From Lycocorax pyrrhopterus obiensis (lineage: Eukaryota > Chordata > Aves > Passeriformes > Paradisaeidae), in the NCBI GenBank assembly GCA_014706295.1, contig JACSVZ010000004.1, positions 93,907,333 to 93,971,332 on the forward strand: a DNA stretch of 64,000 bases, given 5' to 3'. Below, in pieces: positions 36,377 through 46,757 of this stretch. Under the pieces are notes generated by a model. That model saw only the letters and a list, made by a program, of their open reading frames with translations. It did not search any database and had not been told where the DNA came from. The position numbers and the translations under genes were made by a program. The first letter of the stretch is position 1. Each line of letters begins with the position of its first letter.

Positions 36377-38994
36377 CACACCTATAATGTCTTTTAGATA
36401 CCTCAAGGCATCCAATTCAAATTGGTCTCTTGGGGCCAAATGTACAATTTTCTATTTAATAGTGTCCTGTGAATATATCTGAGAGATGGAATAAAATGAT
36501 AGAAATATTAATCAAGATGTAATCACTCTTTTTTAATGTATAGGAAAAGTGGAAAGTAATATTCAGTGGATTTACATGTACTAAATCAACTTTTCTGATA
36601 AGACTTAGTTGATAAAGCACTGAGAGCTCATTGAAGAATATTTACTTCCTAGCATTCAACACAGTTCCATTTTATATTGTATAGAGGGAAAGACAAGTTG
36701 TAAATAACTTCTACTTTGCGATGAAAGTTATCTCTTTAAAATATTAAAGTAGCGTCTCCCATTTAATGAAGCATATTCCTGTAAATAAAGTAGAACTTGA
36801 ATTATGTTTCTTTAAATAAAAGATAAATAAAACTAGTTTAAATAATTTTCCTTATTCTTTAAAAAAATGTAAAGGAACATAGTTTTTCCACTTTATATAA
36901 TCAGGGTAGGATCAGCTGCTTAGCTGACAAATGAAGGTAGAAGAAATGTATATAATTCAAAATACTTTATCTGTGATTAATAACTAGATATCGACTTTTT
37001 AGAAGACCAACACAGAGATTTATTGCTAATAGTAAGTGATTATTATTGAGGGAGGTAAAGCCTTTGTAAATGTTAGACTGCTACAGTCAATATATCTCAG
37101 TAAGACTGGCCAATACTTCATATTATACGTTAATTCAACAAATTACTTCTGGGATAAAATTAATATTAAAACTTTAACCCAAACTATTTGAGAGACTTAT
37201 TCGCACTTCTAGTCCTGTCCTATGAAACTTGTGTGAAGACATCTGAGCATATCCCTTTTCTGCTCATGAATATAGTTCTTCTTGTGTCATAGTTATTCAC
37301 AATAATTTCAGGGAAAGCAGAATCTTGCACTTGAACAAGAGCATAAGTGAACTTCTAGAAGTGTAAACAAGTCAAGTATCAGTTAGACAGGAGTATGAGG
37401 TTTTTTGCTCAAAAAGTTTCATCAAACCATTTCTCTTCTCAACCTGTACTGGCATGAATGCAGTGGGTGAATGACAATATTTACATCCCACCTAAGATCG
37501 CACTTGACTTTCTTTACCATTTTTCATCAATTCCATGCTAATTTCAAGATATTTTAGCCAGAGATGTTTTAGCATTTGCCTTAGACTGTCTTAGATTGAA
37601 TTTCTACACTTACCTGCAATTTTTGAATCACAATTTCTGTTGGTGGCGTAAGTAGAATTCTCAAATATTTCTCCTGGGGATATTGTTCATAGTGGCTTGT
37701 CTTCTAAAACTTTGAATTTTTGATGTTTTGTTTTCAACTGTTCTGTATATCCAAGGCAAATTGAAAATGCTCATCCTTTTTCAGCAGCAATTTTTCTGTT
37801 TTATTCTTCCTCCATCTCACCACACCTGCCCCTGCCATGAGGACAAAGTTTCCATATTTTTATTATAGGTCTTAGTGGCTTAATTGCCCTTGTTAGAAAG
37901 AAATATAATCTAGCCACGTGCCTGCACCCACAGTAGCATAAGAAAATGGAAATGCATATAACTACCATACTTTCAGAAATTAAAGTGTCAGAAATTGAAG
38001 TGTTTCATTTCAGGGCCACAATATAAAAATGAGTCTTCTTGCTTTAGGGGTGTTACATATTGCATGTTTGAATTTTCAAAATAATACTATTTTGTTTACT
38101 TGCTTAAAACTTTTGTTTTCTCACTTTTTTTTTTTACTGCAAAATGAAAAGAAAGAATATGGCAAACGAAGGAAGAAAATAAAAGATCAAGAACTATTGG
38201 CTATTTTTTTGATCAGTTATGCGTATTTGAAATATTATTTGCTTTCTATGACTATGTTTATACCCCTCTACTTAACTATTGTAATCTCAGACAATTTGCA
38301 ACAAAATCAGTTTATGTTAGATTTTCCATTCACAGATGGAAACAGTAAACTTTCAGGGCATATTTGGAACATAAGATGTTAAAACCCCGTATTTTTTTCA
38401 ACTAGAAAATTCAATAATTGATAACAGCTGAAGGGTGGATAGTCTTGCATATATTACATATTATTTTCCAACTCTTTAATAATCACATTAAGGGAATTTT
38501 TTTTTTTTTAGTTAAATTTTTTTCTGGTTTCAGTGATATTTTGTATGAACTGTTTGTTCTCATTTAAACCTCACTGGTTTGAAATGGGAAAGTGTTTTGA
38601 ACCTTGCTGTGAATTACATAAATTTTAATAAGCTTCAACTTTTTTCCTTTCTTCTGCAAGGTTGCTGCAGACATCGAGAACACTGATTTTTTAAATGTTG
38701 AAAAGTTGAACTGACAAAATTCTTTAATACTTCATATATGTGAATAAACTTTGTTTAAAAGGTAACTGCAGACAATTTATTTTTATGTATCTTACACAGT
38801 GTCATGGTATTTTTGAGGCAAGCATCGTATCATTATAGAGTGAATACTGGAAGTTATTGGTTTGGCCTTCTAACCCAGAGTTCAGGATAAAAAAATAATT
38901 TATTTTCTTCCCTGCAGTTTATATTTTTTTTATAAAGAAAACCTCATTTTAGGTACAGAATCTGGTTTTCAGCGATGTGATATTTTCACACAAT
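36377..38994. other. Unique AT-rich non-coding DNA, no gene recognised
   Basis: Very AT-rich, with stops in all frames. A 117-codon frame at 38029-38382 is rich in Phe, Leu and Ile and has no recognisable domain, as expected by chance at this composition. No repeats other than homopolymers are seen. Confidence 0.55.
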
Positions 38995-39115
38995 TTTTTT
39001 AGCTGGCTTGACTGATTCAGACGAAGGTCAAGTGATTAGCCCAAGGTCACAGACTGAGTCATTGATTCAGTCAGATTAGAATTGAGGATTCTGCCTACTG
39101 GAGAACTTTGTTTGG
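38995..39115 (+). mobile_element. MIR-like ancient core-SINE fragment
   Basis: The words GTGATTAGCCCAAGGTCACA, then GACTGAGTCA and AGAATTGAGGATTCTGCC, follow the order and spacing of the MIR/core-SINE central domain, where a CCCAAGGTCACA core is followed by a degraded GAATTGAACCC-type block. The copy is short and old, with unclear edges. Such relics predate birds and are rare in avian genomes. Another core-SINE family, or chance similarity of a short motif, cannot be excluded. Confidence 0.5.
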
Positions 39116-41424
39116 GGAGATAAAGATTGTAATAAGACAGAGATATATTTCAGCACAGAATAATTTATTTTTTTCCTCCTGGTTAATATAAGTTTCACTA
39201 TCTACTGCAAAACATTTTTATTTATCCAGGCTCTACAAGATTCTGGGCATCCTACTTTTCCTTTGGCTACTGACACCTTCCAGAAGTTCTTCTGGCTTCT
39301 GCTGAGAGATAATCAAATATGTTTTGACTGCAGTGGGCTCAGATTCAGATTAAAATTGGTTTCATTTCCTGTGTCCCTGTTTGCTTCAGAAAAATAATTT
39401 TAGATACCTTATCTTCATTAGGGCCAGTTGCAGAGGAGATTAATTATGCTATTTGATGAGAGCAGACAGTCAGGTGAATTATCTGCCTCTTTTACTCCAC
39501 TGTATCCTATCTCCCTCCTGTGTGGAGGCCTGGTAGCAGGGAATACCTTTGTAACAGCAGAAGGCTCAGCACAGTAGCTTGGCTTCAGGTGAGGAAATGT
39601 GCAAAAACGCATCTCATTTCACTCTGCCTTTGCTTGGCTTATTTTCTTTAGTCTTCTAGTTTGTTACTTCTTCTATTTAAATACAGCCATGTCTTACGTC
39701 TTCAAGTGTGTGATATAACTGGACTGACTCCTCAGCTTGTAAACTGCAATGCAATAGAGTCACACTGAACTGTGAGCAAGAGTCCTTTGATTTGCTATGT
39801 CTGTCTTGGTCTCCTGTTCTGAGGTGCAGGGATCACCGGCCGGAGAAGGTGTAGGGGATGATGTCCAGCAGGAACCCTGTAGCTGCAAAGTTTATGCCTT
39901 TTAAACTTCTGTCAGGTGTTGTTTTATTTTCTTTTAAAAAGGAATAGAAACATCCCACCAGGTAATACCAAACTAAAATAAGTCATAAAAGGACTGATGT
40001 GTCTTTAGGTTTTAATTGGCAAGAGCAGAGCACAGCTTGTTTCCGATAAAAAGTATCAGCTGCAGTCTTCTGGTGTAAAAGTTTATGGAAAACAAGAAAT
40101 GTATCATTTTCACAAGCCCTTTTGCAGTGCAGCATAGTACAGTCTAACATTTCTTTAAATTTGCAAATATATATTTAAACACCATATTGCATTCTTCTGA
40201 GAGAGGATTTTTTATTTTCCTCATCCAAGAAGAAATTCCCTGGTGTGTGTGTATATTGTTACAAATATATACTTGGTCATTTGATTTCAGCATACTGATG
40301 AAGTATGTGCATGCGTAATACAATATAAAATCCTGTGCTGTTTGTGCATGTGTTCAGCTGATAAGAAATGTGTTTCTGAACAGTTGAGATACAAGATGAA
40401 AAAAACCCATTTGTGATATAAGAGATTCAGCTTTTAAGATCCAAAGAGCCTCATTCTCATGTAACAGCTGAAAGATTAGAAACAGGGAATAAATATTCTT
40501 TTCAGAATATCTTTTTTTCTGTAAATTCATATAAGTAATATATAGAAAGTTGTGTTGTTATTTAAATAATATTGAATATACAAGTTTTGTATACACAATG
40601 CAGATGAGATAAATATTTTTCATTGTTATATGTGTTATAGTACAGATTGAGGAGTAACACGTATCATGATTTTGATACATCCAGTATCAAACAGAGATTT
40701 TTTGCAAGGGCAGCTAAAAGGCCTGAAAATACCTAAGAAATTTTGCCCGGATTGTTTTTTAAACAATAATGAACTGAGATATACGTTAATGTATTAGCTT
40801 GGTATCAAAGATGAAATTCAAGCTTTTGTGATCATATTTTTTCTTTTGGGCCTTAAGAGCTATTTGCATTATTTTTCACAGAGACTACTGCTTGCTGTAT
40901 GAAAAAGAGATTTAATGTTTAGCTTTTGAACTCTGTTTAGATTTTCAAATATTGCAAAAAGTTGTAGGATTGCTATGTTGAATTCATTTGCCCTTTTTAC
41001 AAGAGAACTAATAATGTTTTGTGTCTTTGATAATTTTTCCTAATTTTTGTGTGATCAACGTCTACTTCACAAAATTTTCTGGTATTGCACATTGTACAGC
41101 ATTATCTGCATGTTATGTTTATTTTGAAGTACTCAGGCATAAAAATTATCTGATTATTTGAGTGGACTAGGGAATATTATGTAGATTCATTACCACAGAC
41201 TCCCTTTTTAAAGATAGGGTGACAATTTAACTTCTGCGCTTCAGTTGCTCTTTTCTCTAAATTGAGGACAGCCCTCTTTACCTACCTTCACAATGTTTTC
41301 TCCGCTTAGACTGTAGATTCTTTGCACAATGAGAGCAACTCTATCATTTATCATGTTGCATTTGTTTGGGGCTTTTTACACCCTGAGAAAAACATACTCA
41401 AATATATGCTAAAATATATTTCTT
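39116..41424. other. Non-coding DNA with a small GC-rich patch
   Basis: No gene is recognised. At about 39800-39900 a patch of higher GC with CpGs (CACCGGCCGGAGAAGG, then GATGTCCAGCAGGAACCC) breaks the AT-rich background and recalls the U5/R part of some avian LTRs. No termini or duplications were found, so it is left unassigned. The remainder is AT-rich with only short frames. Confidence 0.45.
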
Positions 41425-41668
41425 TTGCCACCACTTAGAGTGACCTCAACAGGCAGAAAAAATGGGCTAAAAATAAAGCAGAACAAAAAGAAATACACCT
41501 GGATAGAAGTAACTCCATGTATTGATAAGAACAGGGGGCACAAAATGATGGATAGCAACTTGGCAGGAAGGGTCCTTGATGTCTTGGTGAACATGAAGTT
41601 ACCCATAAGGCAGCACAGTGTGCTAGCAGCAAGGACAGTAAGAAAGAACCTATTGCAGACAGTTAGCC
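41425..41668 (+). mobile_element. CR1 LINE, part 5' of the nested LTR (CR1-C left half)
   Basis: GAGTGACCTCAACAGGCAG and AAATGGGCT match the CR1 'gagcgacctgaacaggctggagaaatgggct' type sequence. GGGTCCTTGATGTCTTGGTG, AACATGAAGTTACCCATAAG and GCAGCACAGTGTGC then follow in the order expected of CR1. The match weakens and ends near TTAG at 41663-41666, where the consensus would continue GCATTAGGAAG. The continuation is found on the far side of the LTR at 42278, so this and CR1-C right half are one insertion split by a later one. Confidence 0.8.
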
Positions 41669-42072
41669 TGTGGTTCAAAGCACAAAGATAGTCCAGTGGA
41701 AAGACAGTTCCTAGTACCAGAGATTCCTCCCCAGGTTAGGGTGAGAAAAGAGGCTTCCCCCTGGATGCTTTGTGTTGCTATGTTAATGTACCCCAGTTCT
41801 GCTTTCCTGGTTGGCTGTTGGCCTCTCCGCCCCTTGTTACCTTATATGTCCCATGCCCGAGAAGGTTCTCCACTCCCTGTTTCCCCATTGGCCCTTGCCC
41901 CATCTCCACTCCCTCAGAGTTTTCCCATTGGCTCCCATTCCCTCGTCCCGCCTTCGTATGACTCCAGTGCCCTCAGATCATTGGTCTCTGGTGCTCGCCC
42001 CGCTCCCGTAGTTAAACCTGGACTCTCCATTTCTTTTGTCTTCGTCCCTGGACTCCTTCACGGTGTGGCTGC

Positions 42073-42078
42073 AATAGA
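42073..42078 (+). promoter_or_regulatory. Decayed LTR polyadenylation signal
   Basis: AATAGA stands where related avian LTRs have AATAAA, directly upstream of the conserved CCTCCATCCGTGG block. One substitution probably weakens 3'-end formation. Confidence 0.55.
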
Positions 42079-42149
42079 CCTCCATCCGTGGAACTCTACA
42101 GGGAGACCCTTCCCAGCTCTTTGCCGTCAACTCATATTACTGGAGCTAT

Positions 42150-42188
42150 CCGTGTGTGTGTGCGTGTGCGTGTGTGTGAGTGTGTGGT
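42150..42188 (+). repeat. Interrupted GT microsatellite in LTR U5
   Basis: GTGTGTGTGT interrupted by CGTG and GAGT lies between ATTACTGGAGCTATCC and GTGGTCCTGCCGAG. It appears to be part of the LTR family structure rather than a locus-specific expansion. Confidence 0.8.
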
Positions 42189-42277
42189 GGTCCTGCCGAG
42201 TGGCTTCGCTAAGGAGACGCTTTTGGGAGGATCGCGGCTCCTCACTATCCAGCGCCTGCAGCAACCCGGAGCGCGAT

Positions 42278-42832
42278 AGGAAGCCTAGTAGCATGGGAGG
42301 GAGGTGATCATTCCCCTCTACTCAGCACTGCTGAGATAGCCTGGAGTACTGTATCTGGTTCTGGGCTCCCTAGTGCAAGACAGACATGGAGACACTGGAG
42401 TGAGTCCAACAGATAGCCAGAAAGATGATTAATGGGCCAGAGCATCTGGGGAACGAAGTGGTGCTGAGGGAGCTTGAACTCTTCAGTCTGGAGAGAAGAT
42501 GACTATGGGGAATAAATATCTAATGAATCATAGATATAATAAGGATCCAGGCTCATCTCAGTGATGATCAATGAAAGGATAAGTTGCAACAAGCACAAAC
42601 CAATACAGGAAATTCCATTTAAATACAAGAAAATATGTTTTTACCCAGAAGGTGTTCAAACGCTGTCACAGGTTGCCCAAAGAGGCCATGAAGTCTCCAT
42701 CATTGGAGATGTTTGATGTCTGACTGGACATGATCCTGAGTTGTGTGCTGTAAACAGCCCTGATCAGGGCTGTTTGGCCTAGACCTCCTCCACAGATACC
42801 TTCCAACCTCTCCCCTGCTGTGATTCTGTGAT
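42278..42832 (+). mobile_element. CR1 LINE, part 3' of the nested LTR (CR1-C right half)
   Basis: The CR1 resumes at AGGAAGCC and GAGGGAGGTGATCATTCCCC. It then runs through TCTACTCAGCACTGCTGAGA, CTGGTTCTGGGCTCCC, GAGCATCTGGGGAACGAAG and TTCAGTCTGGAGAGAAG. It finishes with ACCTTCCAACCTCTCCCC and GTGATTCTGTGA, the true CR1 3' end. The ORF2 C-terminal reading frame is broken by stops and indels. An exact 24-bp palindrome lies inside at 42752-42775. Confidence 0.92.
42752..42775. repeat. Perfect 24-bp palindrome within CR1-C
   Basis: The half-site AAACAGCCCTGA is followed immediately by its exact reverse complement, with a central TGATCA. Other CR1 copies in the window have no such symmetry at this place, so it probably arose by substitution or local copying in this copy. 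Confidence 0.85.
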
Positions 42833-44105
42833 AGTCAATAGTAAAGCTGTTGTGCAAAACAACAATATCACCCACCTGGAGAAGAATCAGTCTGAAGAGT
42901 GCTGAAGTGCTGCAATACAATGTAATACTAAATTGTACTATTCGTTATAATTATGTGTCATTAAATTTTAAATACTGCAGATATGCAATCCTTTTTTTGT
43001 ATTTTTTTTTCCTTTTTTATGCTTTAGGTTTGATAGCTCTAATGGGATCAGATAAAGCTGGTCACAGGGACTTGTAGTGTTGCAACCTTTGGTGGAAGTT
43101 TCCTTATTCTTCATATTCTTGCTTACTGTTTCACTTGAAATATTTCAGTGCATTTCAACCTTCAAACAGAAATCTCAGCACAAAATATAATGTCAGCAAA
43201 GCTAGGTAGCTTTGCACTGCATTTTTAGTACCATATATAGCTTTTTTCATGTCTTAAGACAGTTGTAATGAATATAGACTTCAAAGAATAAGTATTTCCA
43301 TTTATTTTTTTGGGAAAGAAAAAAAAAAGACTGCTCACTTGGGATCAAACTATATGTTCTGACTTCAGTGGAAGTACCATTTCATCCACTCTTTTAATTA
43401 TTTCTTGCATGAGGTCAGGATTTCAATTCACTGTATTGCTTCCAAATGCTAACACAAAATCATGCAACAATGGTTACAGTTAGTATTTCAGCAGATTCCA
43501 TGGTCCCAACTTGCTTATTTCGGTTATTTATCAGACTAAACTCCATCTAATCTGCTTTTACTTCAGCCAAGTCAGTAACTCTGTTGATTTTGAGGGCTGA
43601 AGTGGTTTCCTAGTGGGGAAAAGCAACGTAAAATAAGAAAGGTAAGATCATTAGGCACCAATTAAAGCAGAGGTTTTATATTTTCACCCACTGTGCAATT
43701 GCTGCATTTAAGTATTTCATCACCCTGCAAGCCCCCAAAAGGCCACTCCTTTGCTGGTAGCATGTAGTGGTATTTGGTGCTGTTTGACTACTACTCAGTC
43801 CAGTGATTATAAAGCACCTTACCCCAGTTGCCTTCTTTATTAAGGACTAGAAATTCCCATCACAAGGAAAAGTTCTCTACCCATTGATAGGTGTGGGGAC
43901 AGAAGATTTTACCTTCTTGCTGCAACCTTTTATTATAATCAAAATGAAAATGAGGGGAAAAAAAAAAGAAAAAGTAAAAATTGAGTCCTGGTCCCTGATC
44001 GCTGCTTAAAAGAATGAGGATCAGTGCAGCAGATCAGCTTCCTGCACTGGGCTTGCCCAGGTGAGGGAAAGGCTACACAAAGCTTTGCCTTTCACTTTGG
44101 CACAC

Positions 44106-44136
<31 letters not shown>

Positions 44137-45704
44137 AAATTAACTTATTTTTGCACCATGCTGAACCTGCTATGGTGGAAAGGCCTAAAGTGTGGAAACA
44201 CGTTCACTGACAGGTGTGAACATTTGTCAGCTTACATAATGCCGTTCAGGTTTGTGATGGCAGCTGGAGAAACTCATCTTGTGGACATTGAATAGCTGCA
44301 TAATCCTTTTTCTGATATTCTGCCATTGAGCAAAATGAAAGCAGAAGTGGTAAAATAAAACCAAACTCATTACTTATGGTTTTCAAAATATATAAGCTTA
44401 CAAAAAGTCCAAAATGTTGAACAAAACTTTTGACCAGCTTGATGGCTTTCATTACAATGTTGTACTTCTTAAGTTCATGTACAAAAAGCAATAGTTTTAC
44501 TTTTCCATCTCCTCAAAAAACACCTGTGGTCATTTTCTGAGTGACAATGCTTAGAAAAAAATGCAACAAACATCTTGATTTGATACAGAAGCCAACAAGC
44601 CAACATAATGAGTCATTTTTCTTTTTCCACAGCTGAACACCATGGAAGACCATACCATAACTATTTATCTCCAAACTGTAACTCCAGATAATGTGGAAAA
44701 CCAGTCATATTTTAGAGTAATCAGATTGTTGCTCTTTGTAATAAATGCTTCTTCAGCTTCCACATAAGTGTTGCCATCAGTAAGTTACAAAACTGTAGCT
44801 GCACACAGGGTGTGACAAAGTGCAGTTTTGGTTTCTATTCCATTCTTGTATCAGTCACTCTTGAGTGTTGGCTCTTCAGTTTTGAATGAGATGCATCTTT
44901 GTAAACACAGGAAGTTACAAAACTGCACCTTCTTACATATGTAGCATACTACAGTAGTACATTAATTAAAAATTATTCAGCCGAATTTAGGTTTGCTATG
45001 GCTTATCTGGGAGCCACTAAAGGATTTCAAAACTTGTAATTTTTTTAGCCATAGTTGATAATTTTCCATTCTGATTCTTTTTTTTTTCCAGTTGTCATCA
45101 AAATTTCATCCTTCATCTACCACTGTTTCAGTTAGCTTTACTTTTCGTAGAGTTCTTAATTGTTAAAGATGGAACGATCTTGATAGTTTGAAAATTTTTT
45201 TAAGCAGCGTGAAACTTTTCATATATGTACTCATTGCTTTACTAAAATTGTTTGTCAGGTCATAACTAAAAGATTTTGCTTTTCCTGAAACTCATATTTA
45301 CTGAAAACTAAAATGCAAAATATAAATGTGATGGTAGTTTTGATCATCATTGAAATAACATTAAATTGCAGGTTACGCAGGAAGAATATATTTACCTAAT
45401 GTCTGTCTTTTGAAACAGGAATTTGCACTTCATGAAGAAAAACCCTCTTTATTAGGGAAAATATTCTTTTCCAGCTTTCTTGATTCTGTAGAAGGTGGGT
45501 CCCACAGCGGAGTGGGGCATCGTGGTGGGCAGGGGAAGGGGGTTGCTGAGGTGGGGAAATCCCAAGGGAGTGCCAAGATGTGCCCAGAACCAGCATCTGG
45601 CCCAAGAGTAGATGAGGAGGCATGTGTGTGTTGGGCAGGGGTAAGAACAGCCACCACCTCCCCACACACACATCAGGAATCCCTAAGGATTGCAGGTGAC
45701 ATGG
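42833..45704. other. Unique non-coding DNA, with one exon-like segment
   Basis: No gene is recognised. The stretch contains a CA microsatellite (44101-44136). At 44614-44767 a good pyrimidine tract and CACAG acceptor are followed by 44 open codons, without a convincing donor. At 45480-45704 there is a GC-rich patch of unknown origin just before CR1-D. The rest is AT-rich. Confidence 0.5.
44101..44136. repeat. (CA)n microsatellite
   Basis: About 18 CA units with a single CG interruption near the start. It is a standard dinucleotide microsatellite and probably length-polymorphic. Confidence 0.95.
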
Positions 45705-46379
45705 AGCACAAACACAGGCTGGGCAAAGAATGGACATAGAGCAGCCCTGCTGACAAGGCCTTTGAGGTGTTGGTGAATGAAAAGGTGGACGTGACTTGGC
45801 GACGTCTGCTTGCAGTACAGCGAGTCAAATGTATCCTGGGCTGCATCCACAGCAGTGTGGGCAGCATGTGGGGGAAGGGGATTTTGCCCCTTTATCAGCC
45901 CTCATGAGAGCCCATCTGGAGGGCTGCATCCAACTCTGGGATCCCAAGCACAAGAAGGACATGGACCTCTTAGAGTGAGTCCAAAGGAGGGCCAAGATGA
46001 TTGTAGGACTGGAGTACCAATCCTGTAAAGACAGGCTGAGAGAGTTGGGATTGTTCAGCCTGGAGTAGACAAAACTCATTGTGTTCTTTCAATATATAAA
46101 GGGGGCTTCTAACAAAAGGGATGCTTTTTACTAAACTGGAAGGGAATGGATGTAGTTTGGATGTAAGAATGAAATTTTTCATGAGGAGAGTGGTGAGACA
46201 CTGGAACAGGCTACCCAGGGAAGTCATGGATGCCTCATCACTGCAAGTGTTCAAAAACAGATTGGATGGGTCTTTGAGCAATCTGATGTAGTAGAAGATG
46301 TCTCTGCCCATGACAGGAGGGTTGGACTAGATGATGTTTCAAGTGTCTTCCAACCCAAACCATTCTATAATTGTATGAA
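45705..46379 (+). mobile_element. CR1 LINE 3' fragment with intact 3' end (CR1-D)
   Basis: The copy starts around ACACAGGCTGGGCAAAGAAT and AGAGCAGCCCTG. It runs through TCCTGGGCTGCATCCACAGC, GGGGATTTTGCCCCTTTATC, GACAGGCTGAGAGAGTTGGG, GTTCAGCCTGGAG and TGGTGAGACACTGGAACAGG. It ends CTTCCAACCCAAACC with ATTCTATAATTGTATGAAA. A remnant of the C-terminal end of ORF2 can be read at about 45895-45975 (words such as RAHLEGCIQLWDP and KKDMDLLE). At about 675 bp it is one of the two longest copies here. It belongs to a different CR1 subfamily from CR1-C and CR1-H, judged by the CCAACCCAAACC 3' end against CCAACCTGACCC. Confidence 0.95.
45895..45978 (+). pseudogene. CR1 ORF2 C-terminal remnant (in CR1-D)
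   Basis: The frame reads LSALMRAHLEGCIQLWDP followed by KHKKDMDLLE and a stop. This corresponds to the region downstream of the reverse transcriptase domain in CR1 ORF2 (typically LVRPHLEYCVQFWAP, KKDIDLLERVQRR). An in-frame stop and indels end it after DLLE. It is non-functional. Confidence 0.8.
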
Positions 46380-46617
46380 ATGCAGGAATATGAATCAAAA
46401 ATGTTCATGAAAGGAGAAGAAAAAAAGAGAGCTCCTTAATTTTAGAAGAAAGAATTCAAAGGAAGATGAGGTAATATCACATTCTGTCTGGAGGAAAGTG
46501 GGACTATTACCACAGGTAATAATGTAGGGTCAAGAGTATGAAGCCTGGCTAACTATCAGTAGTATAAATGCACTAATGAATACAAGAGCAACTTGACAGG
46601 GTAATGTTACTCACAGC

Positions 46618-46751
46618 ATCACAGAATATTCTGAGGTGGAAGGGACCCACAGTGATCATTGTGTCCAACCGTTAAGTAAATGGCCCATATGGGGATTGAA
46701 CTCACAAGCTCGGTGTTATTAGCACCAGGTTCTAACAACTGAGCTGATCTC
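46618..46751 (-). mobile_element. tRNA-Ile-derived SINE with CR1-like tail (TguSINE1 type)
   Basis: On the minus strand the first 70 bases or so resemble tRNA-Ile(AAT). There is an A box CAGCTCAGTTGTT at 46734-46746 and an anticodon loop CTAATAA with AAT at 46718-46720. A B box GAGTTCAATCCCC follows (46691-46705), then an acceptor-like ATATGGGCC. The body then turns into a CR1-like 3' end: GGACACAATGATCACTG, GGGTCCCTTCCACC and CAGAATATTCTGTGAT. This architecture, with RNA polymerase III boxes and a tail borrowed from CR1 so that CR1 enzymes can move it, is that of TguSINE1 of zebra finch. Its 5' end abuts the solo LTR duplication at 46752. I assign the family from memory of its structure. Confidence 0.88.
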
Positions 46752-46757
46752 AGTGGC
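46752..46757. repeat. Target-site duplication, left copy
   Basis: AGTGGC precedes the TG terminus of the 391-bp LTR and is identical to the six bases following its CA end at 47149-47154. It sits at the 5' edge of the SINE, so the LTR integrated right beside or within the SINE's 5' end. Confidence 0.87.

Larger units (their letters stand above)
41669..42277 (+). mobile_element. LTR of an avian ERV, nested in a CR1
   Basis: Plus-strand LTR organisation is visible. The U3 has repeated ATTGG boxes (41887, 41927, 41980) and a GGATGCTTTGTGTTGCTATG block that I recall from zebra finch LTRs. A weak GTTAAACC initiator-type region follows near 42012. The polyadenylation signal has decayed to AATAGA at 42073, just before CCTCCATCCGTGGAACTC. 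U5 carries a GT-rich microsatellite and ends with CAACCCGGAGCGCG. The CR1 sequence continues at once after it. The ends are approximate: a TG at 41669 follows TTAGCC, but a 5-base GATAG is also found at 41687-41691 and 42275-42279, which would place the left end at 41692. The 203-codon open frame through it (41696-42307) has no viral protein similarity and is a by-product of GC-rich U3/U5. Confidence 0.82.

Noticed and set aside
38029..38382. 117-codon open frame rich in hydrophobic residues (possible membrane protein)
   Set aside because: Hydrophobicity follows from T-rich DNA (Phe, Leu, Ile codons). There is no family motif and no gene context.
41696..42307. 203-codon open frame, longest in the window
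   Set aside because: It lies almost wholly in the U3-R-U5 of an LTR and ends in CR1 sequence. The translation is a low-information Pro/Ser/Leu-rich product of GC-rich LTR DNA with no gag, pol or env similarity.
44101..44136. Possible CRISPR-like or regularly spaced repeat
   Set aside because: It is a simple CA dinucleotide run without spacers. No spaced direct repeats of CRISPR type occur anywhere in the window, and the genome is vertebrate.
46682..46751. Possible functional tRNA-Ile gene on the minus strand
   Set aside because: The acceptor stem and D-arm are degraded, one base of the A-box region is missing, and the sequence passes straight into a CR1-like tail. That is SINE structure, not a tRNA gene.
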